A stretch of DNA of 7,416 bases from Candidatus Stahliibacteriota bacterium (GTDB taxonomy: Bacteria > Hydrothermota > Tepidihabitantia > SM23-42), in assembly GCA_030670605.1 (NCBI GenBank), contig DAOVBK010000069.1, forward strand, positions 1 to 7,416, written 5' to 3'. The translations under genes were made by a program, and so were the position numbers. This document shows positions 4,994 through 7,416 of the stretch, one piece after another. The notes below the pieces were generated by a model. That model worked only from the letters and a program-made list of their open reading frames with translations, did no database searches and was not told where the DNA came from. Numbering within the stretch: position 1 is the first letter of the stretch; every line of letters starts with the position of its first letter.

Positions 4994-7129
4994 ATGCGTA
5001 TATTGACTGCATGTTGTGCCTTCACGCTGTGCTTTGCAGACGTTTTGAGTATCACTGTACCGGCGCCCGCTTTTGAAATTGAGCATGGCAGACTCGTCGC
5101 AGAAAACGCAGCATACTTCAATGTACCTGGTGCACCGAACATACCCGGTCGCAAGGTGACAATCTGCGTGCCACCTGGTGCCCTGATTGAATCTGCTTCG
5201 TTCTCTGGTTCATATCAGGTAATTGGAAAAATAGACATACCTCCGACTCAACCAATGCTGCCGTTCACGGACCATGGATCAATTACAGGTCTCTACACAA
5301 TGTATGAACAGCAGAAAGATATATACTACACGACTGACGCTCTCTATCCACAAACATACGGTAGGGTTTCCTCAACGGGCGGACTCAGAAAATACACGCT
5401 CGTTGATATCATATGTTATCATTTTGCCTATAATCCAGTTGCTCATGAACTGTGCTACACTCCCACTATCACCGTGAACATTCACTACCACATGCCGGCA
5501 CCAGGCAGCAAACGGGCACAGTTCTGGAACAGCTTAATGAATGACATCACATATGATAGAATCGCTGAAGATGTCATTTTCAACTGGCACGACGCACAGC
5601 ACTGGTATCATACTAGCACCCCAAAACGCGCAAACGGCTATTACATCATTATTCCAGCATCGTTGACGAATGCGGTGGATACACTCGTCGCTTATCATCA
5701 AAGCAGAGGGTGTGACGTGCATGTAGTCACAAAAGAATACATTGAAGCGAATATGACAGGTGCTGATCTACCGCAGAAAATAAGAAATTACCTGCGCGAA
5801 AATCTGGCTGATATTCAATATCTGTTGCTCGTCGGATTCTCCACTGATATGCCATGGCGTTCGATGGTTCCCTTTAACAATGATCCAAACAGCCCGTGGA
5901 ACCATCCAGACTATTCACCAATACCGAGCGACCTCTACTATGCTGAGCTCACTGACCATGACACGCTGGGGTGGAACAGTGACAGAGATTCGTATTACGG
6001 AGAAGTGTATGACGAATATTTCAATCCTGTTGGTGAAGACAATCCAGATTATCATGCGGACATTCACCTTGGAAGAATACCGTTCAGTTCACAAACGACC
6101 ATCGAGCACATTTGTGAAAAACTAGTCCAGTTTGACACAAATACTGACCATAGCTACAAAACGGCTTCGCTGCTTGCGGGCGCCCTTTACTACTATGCAA
6201 ATGAAGATTATAGCGGTAATAGCCGGAATGATGGCGCAGAATACTTAGAACAACTGATGGACGATAATGTTCTCGACCGCGCAAATGCCGTTTATCTCTA
6301 TGAAAAAGGTGGACTCGCGCCATGTCCCTACACGTGCACCGATTCATTAACGCACAATAACATGGTTAGTTACTGGCAGCAGAAAGGCATTATGTATGAG
6401 TGCCATCATGGAAACAACATCGGGTTTGCGCGGAAAATATGGGCATGGGATGATGGTGATGGTGTACCAGAATCATTTGAAATGCAATGGCCATTCACCC
6501 TGACGACATCAGATGTCAACCAATTAGATGACGACTATCCAGCAACAACTATTCTGAGGTCCTGTCTGTGTGGCAATCCCGATGTTGCTGGGCTCGGTTC
6601 TCAGTTGCTCAATCATGGTTCATCCGCAGTCATCAGCAGTTCACGGATTTGCTGGATGACCTCTGCTGATCGTGGCGGTATTCCGTATCACTTCTTCGAA
6701 CGACTACTTGTGGATACGCTGAACACTGATGCTGTTATTGGCGACGCATATGACCTTGCTCGGAATGACTTCATGACGATAGGCAATTTCTGGCTTCCAA
6801 CGTATCACTACAATCTATTCGGTGACCCGGCAATCAGACAGCTCGGAAGGACAACCGGTATTACAGAAATGGAGAAAGAAACAGAAGGTGCAGCCTTCAC
6901 TATATTTCCCAATCCCACACACGGACTCGTGACCATTAGATTGCAAAGCCCATACTACGGAACTGTGGAATTCACTATTTACGACGAGAGTGGCAGATGT
7001 GCGGAGAGCATTTCTGTGGACGGCGCTGTGATAAAAGATCTCTATTTGGAATTGCCATCCGGCGTCTACTTTGTCAAACTGACGGACGACGTACAGACCG
7101 AATTCAGAAAACTGGTCGTTGTTCAATAA
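4994..7129 (+). CDS. Secreted C25 (gingipain-like) cysteine peptidase with T9SS type A sorting domain
   Basis: The 711-residue protein starts with a short Sec signal (about residues 1-20: Arg2, then a hydrophobic stretch). Residues 21 to about 213 resemble the N-terminal prodomain region of C25 proteins. The peptidase core begins near 214 with YYIIIPASLTNAVDTLV and continues through LLLVGFSTDMP and ADIHLGRIPFSS (about 355-366). The expected dyad is His472 in YECHHGN and Cys524 in LRSCLCGNPD. Residues 635-711 form the C-terminal sorting domain, with the FPNPTHGLVTI opening, a YDESGR turn and an LPSGVYFVKL ending, which targets proteins through the type IX system for surface attachment or release. 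A Ser or Arg-specific cleavage preference cannot be read off. The ATG has AAGGAGG six bases upstream and a good promoter. It appears to be a single-gene transcript. Family calls are confident; actual T9SS in the host is inferred. Confidence 0.93.
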   Translation: MRILTACCAFTLCFADVLSITVPAPAFEIEHGRLVAENAAYFNVPGAPNIPGRKVTICVPPGALIESASFSGSYQVIGKIDIPPTQPMLPFTDHGSITGLYTMYEQQKDIYYTTDALYPQTYGRVSSTGGLRKYTLVDIICYHFAYNPVAHELCYTPTITVNIHYHMPAPGSKRAQFWNSLMNDITYDRIAEDVIFNWHDAQHWYHTSTPKRANGYYIIIPASLTNAVDTLVAYHQSRGCDVHVVTKEYIEANMTGADLPQKIRNYLRENLADIQYLLLVGFSTDMPWRSMVPFNNDPNSPWNHPDYSPIPSDLYYAELTDHDTLGWNSDRDSYYGEVYDEYFNPVGEDNPDYHADIHLGRIPFSSQTTIEHICEKLVQFDTNTDHSYKTASLLAGALYYYANEDYSGNSRNDGAEYLEQLMDDNVLDRANAVYLYEKGGLAPCPYTCTDSLTHNNMVSYWQQKGIMYECHHGNNIGFARKIWAWDDGDGVPESFEMQWPFTLTTSDVNQLDDDYPATTILRSCLCGNPDVAGLGSQLLNHGSSAVISSSRICWMTSADRGGIPYHFFERLLVDTLNTDAVIGDAYDLARNDFMTIGNFWLPTYHYNLFGDPAIRQLGRTTGITEMEKETEGAAFTIFPNPTHGLVTIRLQSPYYGTVEFTIYDESGRCAESISVDGAVIKDLYLELPSGVYFVKLTDDVQTEFRKLVVVQ

Positions 7130-7183
7130 GCAAGATACTCACGCGAATGAGATCACTGTTTCCCTCACTTCGTTCCTCTCACG

Positions 7184-7253
7184 TTGTTCGAGACATATGG
7201 CGGGACAGGCGAGATTGCTGTAAGTCTCGAGTAGAGCGAGAGGTCGAGAACAA
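7184..7253. repeat. Long-range stem with tandem G-A mismatches and an inner hairpin
   Basis: TTGTTC (7184-7189) pairs with GAACAA (7248-7253) and GAC (7192-7194) with GTC (7243-7245). The intervening GA/GA on the two sides would stack as tandem G-A pairs in RNA. Inside, CGAGA (7210-7214) pairs with TCTCG (7225-7229) around a 10-nt loop. The pairing is modest and could be chance. Confidence 0.35.
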
Positions 7254-7276
7254 TACCAAAGCCCAAATCCTAATCC

Positions 7277-7313
7277 CGATATTACTCAAATCTACGATTT
7301 GACCGTAATATCG
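7277..7313. repeat. 16-bp stem-loop with a 2-nt bulge
   Basis: CGATATTAC (7277-7285) pairs with GTAATATCG (7305-7313), and TCAAATC (7286-7292) with GATTTGA (7296-7302). The loop is TAC and the only imperfection is a CC bulge at 7303-7304. It is the longest hairpin in the window. No T-tract follows, so it is not a standard terminator. Confidence 0.75.
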
Positions 7314-7328
7314 CGGTCCGTTGACTCT

Positions 7329-7341
7329 CGTGGAGTCCACG
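7329..7341. repeat. 13-bp dyad in a 10-bp-periodic GACTC/GAGTC array
   Basis: CGTGGA-G-TCCACG is an exact palindrome around one base. It sits in a run where GACTC, GAGTC and GACTC start at 7323, 7333 and 7343, exactly 10 bp apart and alternating in orientation. A further GACTC is at 7375. This could be a protein-binding array or alternative hairpin arms. Confidence 0.5.
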
Positions 7342-7348
7342 TGACTCT

Positions 7349-7382
7349 ACGGAGATGTTCCGTCATGGAATGATGACTCCGT
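7349..7382. repeat. Two-part stem-loop
   Basis: ACGGAG (7349-7354) pairs with CTCCGT (7377-7382). Inside, TTCC (7358-7361) pairs with GGAA (7367-7370) around GTCAT. Confidence 0.5.
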
Positions 7383-7386
7383 TCTC

Positions 7387-7410
7387 GCATGCTCGTGGCA
7401 CAGAGCGTGC
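7387..7410. repeat. 8-bp stem-loop at the right edge
   Basis: GCATGCTC (7387-7394) pairs with GAGCGTGC (7403-7410), with one G-U pair in RNA, around the loop GTGGCACA. An overlapping alternative, CAGAGC with GCTCTG (7401-7406 and 7409-7414), competes with it. Confidence 0.5.
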
Positions 7411-7416
7411 TCTGCT

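Larger units (their letters stand above)
7130..7416. other. Non-coding, highly structured region to the right edge
   Basis: No gene is supportable here: the plus-strand frame ending at 7302 begins inside the C25 gene, has no ribosome site and has no recognisable content. Instead there is a near-repeat of TTCC-CTCAC (7160-7168) and TTCCTCTCAC (7173-7182), then consecutive stem-loops listed separately. No promoter box or intrinsic terminator with a T-tract was found. It could be a structured RNA, a palindromic repeat cluster, or the 3' untranslated part of the C25 transcript. The structure continues to the last base, so the element is probably cut by the window. Confidence 0.6.

Noticed and set aside
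5006..5017. LTAC-like lipobox near the start of the C25 protein
   Set aside because: The cysteine is at residue 7, too close to the N-terminus to leave a normal n- and h-region before a lipoprotein cleavage site.
7186..7194. GTTCGAGAC resembling a tRNA T-loop
   Set aside because: No matching T-stem, anticodon arm or acceptor pairing was found around it.
6997..7302. 101-codon open frame on the plus strand across the end of the C25 gene
   Set aside because: It starts inside the sorting domain in another frame, lacks a ribosome site, and its tail is translated hairpin sequence.
7277..7313. Long hairpin considered as terminator of the C25 gene
   Set aside because: It is followed by CGGTCCG rather than a T-tract and lies about 150 nt after the stop codon.
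7130..7416. CRISPR array in the repeat-rich right end
   Set aside because: The repeats are short palindromes of different sequence, not a uniform direct repeat with regular spacers.

Overview
The window reads as bacterial chromosome of moderate, slightly AT-rich composition, with clear Shine-Dalgarno sites (AAGGAGG) and promoters close to the sigma-70 consensus. The last gene is a secreted C25 (gingipain-like) peptidase with a C-terminal type IX secretion (T9SS type A) sorting domain. This points to the Bacteroidota/FCB group or one of the uncultivated phyla that carry such domains (for example WOR-3). TTGACT-N17-TATACT promoters and strong SD sites are not typical of Bacteroidota proper, so I lean towards an uncultivated FCB-like or WOR-3-like lineage. 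This placement is inference.

Layout. (1) Positions 2-1828, plus strand: 3' part of an S9-family serine peptidase; the gene runs off the left edge. (2) 1829-2169: a non-coding gap with a 10-bp hairpin, a 14-bp inverted repeat around an 83-bp core, and a probable promoter. (3) 2170-2649, plus: a small flavodoxin-family protein. (4) 4803 down to 2669, minus: a tight four-gene cluster read in the order GNAT acetyltransferase, isoprenylcysteine-methyltransferase-like membrane protein, aminoglycoside-2''-adenylyltransferase-like nucleotidyltransferase, SRPBCC/AHSA1-like protein. Gaps are 13, 3 and 13 nt, so it is very probably one operon. It meets the flavodoxin gene tail to tail with 19 nt between stops and no visible terminator. 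(5) 4804-4993: a divergent regulatory region with one good promoter in each direction and AT-rich repeated octamers between them. (6) 4994-7129, plus: the C25 peptidase. (7) 7130-7416: no gene, but a chain of stem-loops that continues to the right edge.

How the genes fit together. The two peptidases look like housekeeping or nutrient-acquisition functions, one an S9 oligopeptidase and one exported for surface display. The minus-strand operon combines small-molecule-modifying families (acetyl, methyl and nucleotidyl transfer) with a ligand-binding fold. That mixture is common in stress or detoxification accessory clusters, but no shared substrate can be read from the sequence. I see no recognisable defence system, CRISPR array, transposase, tRNA or rRNA. 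The most unexplained stretches are the structured non-coding DNA at 7130-7416, the repeat element at 1856-1993 and the divergent control region at 4804-4993.
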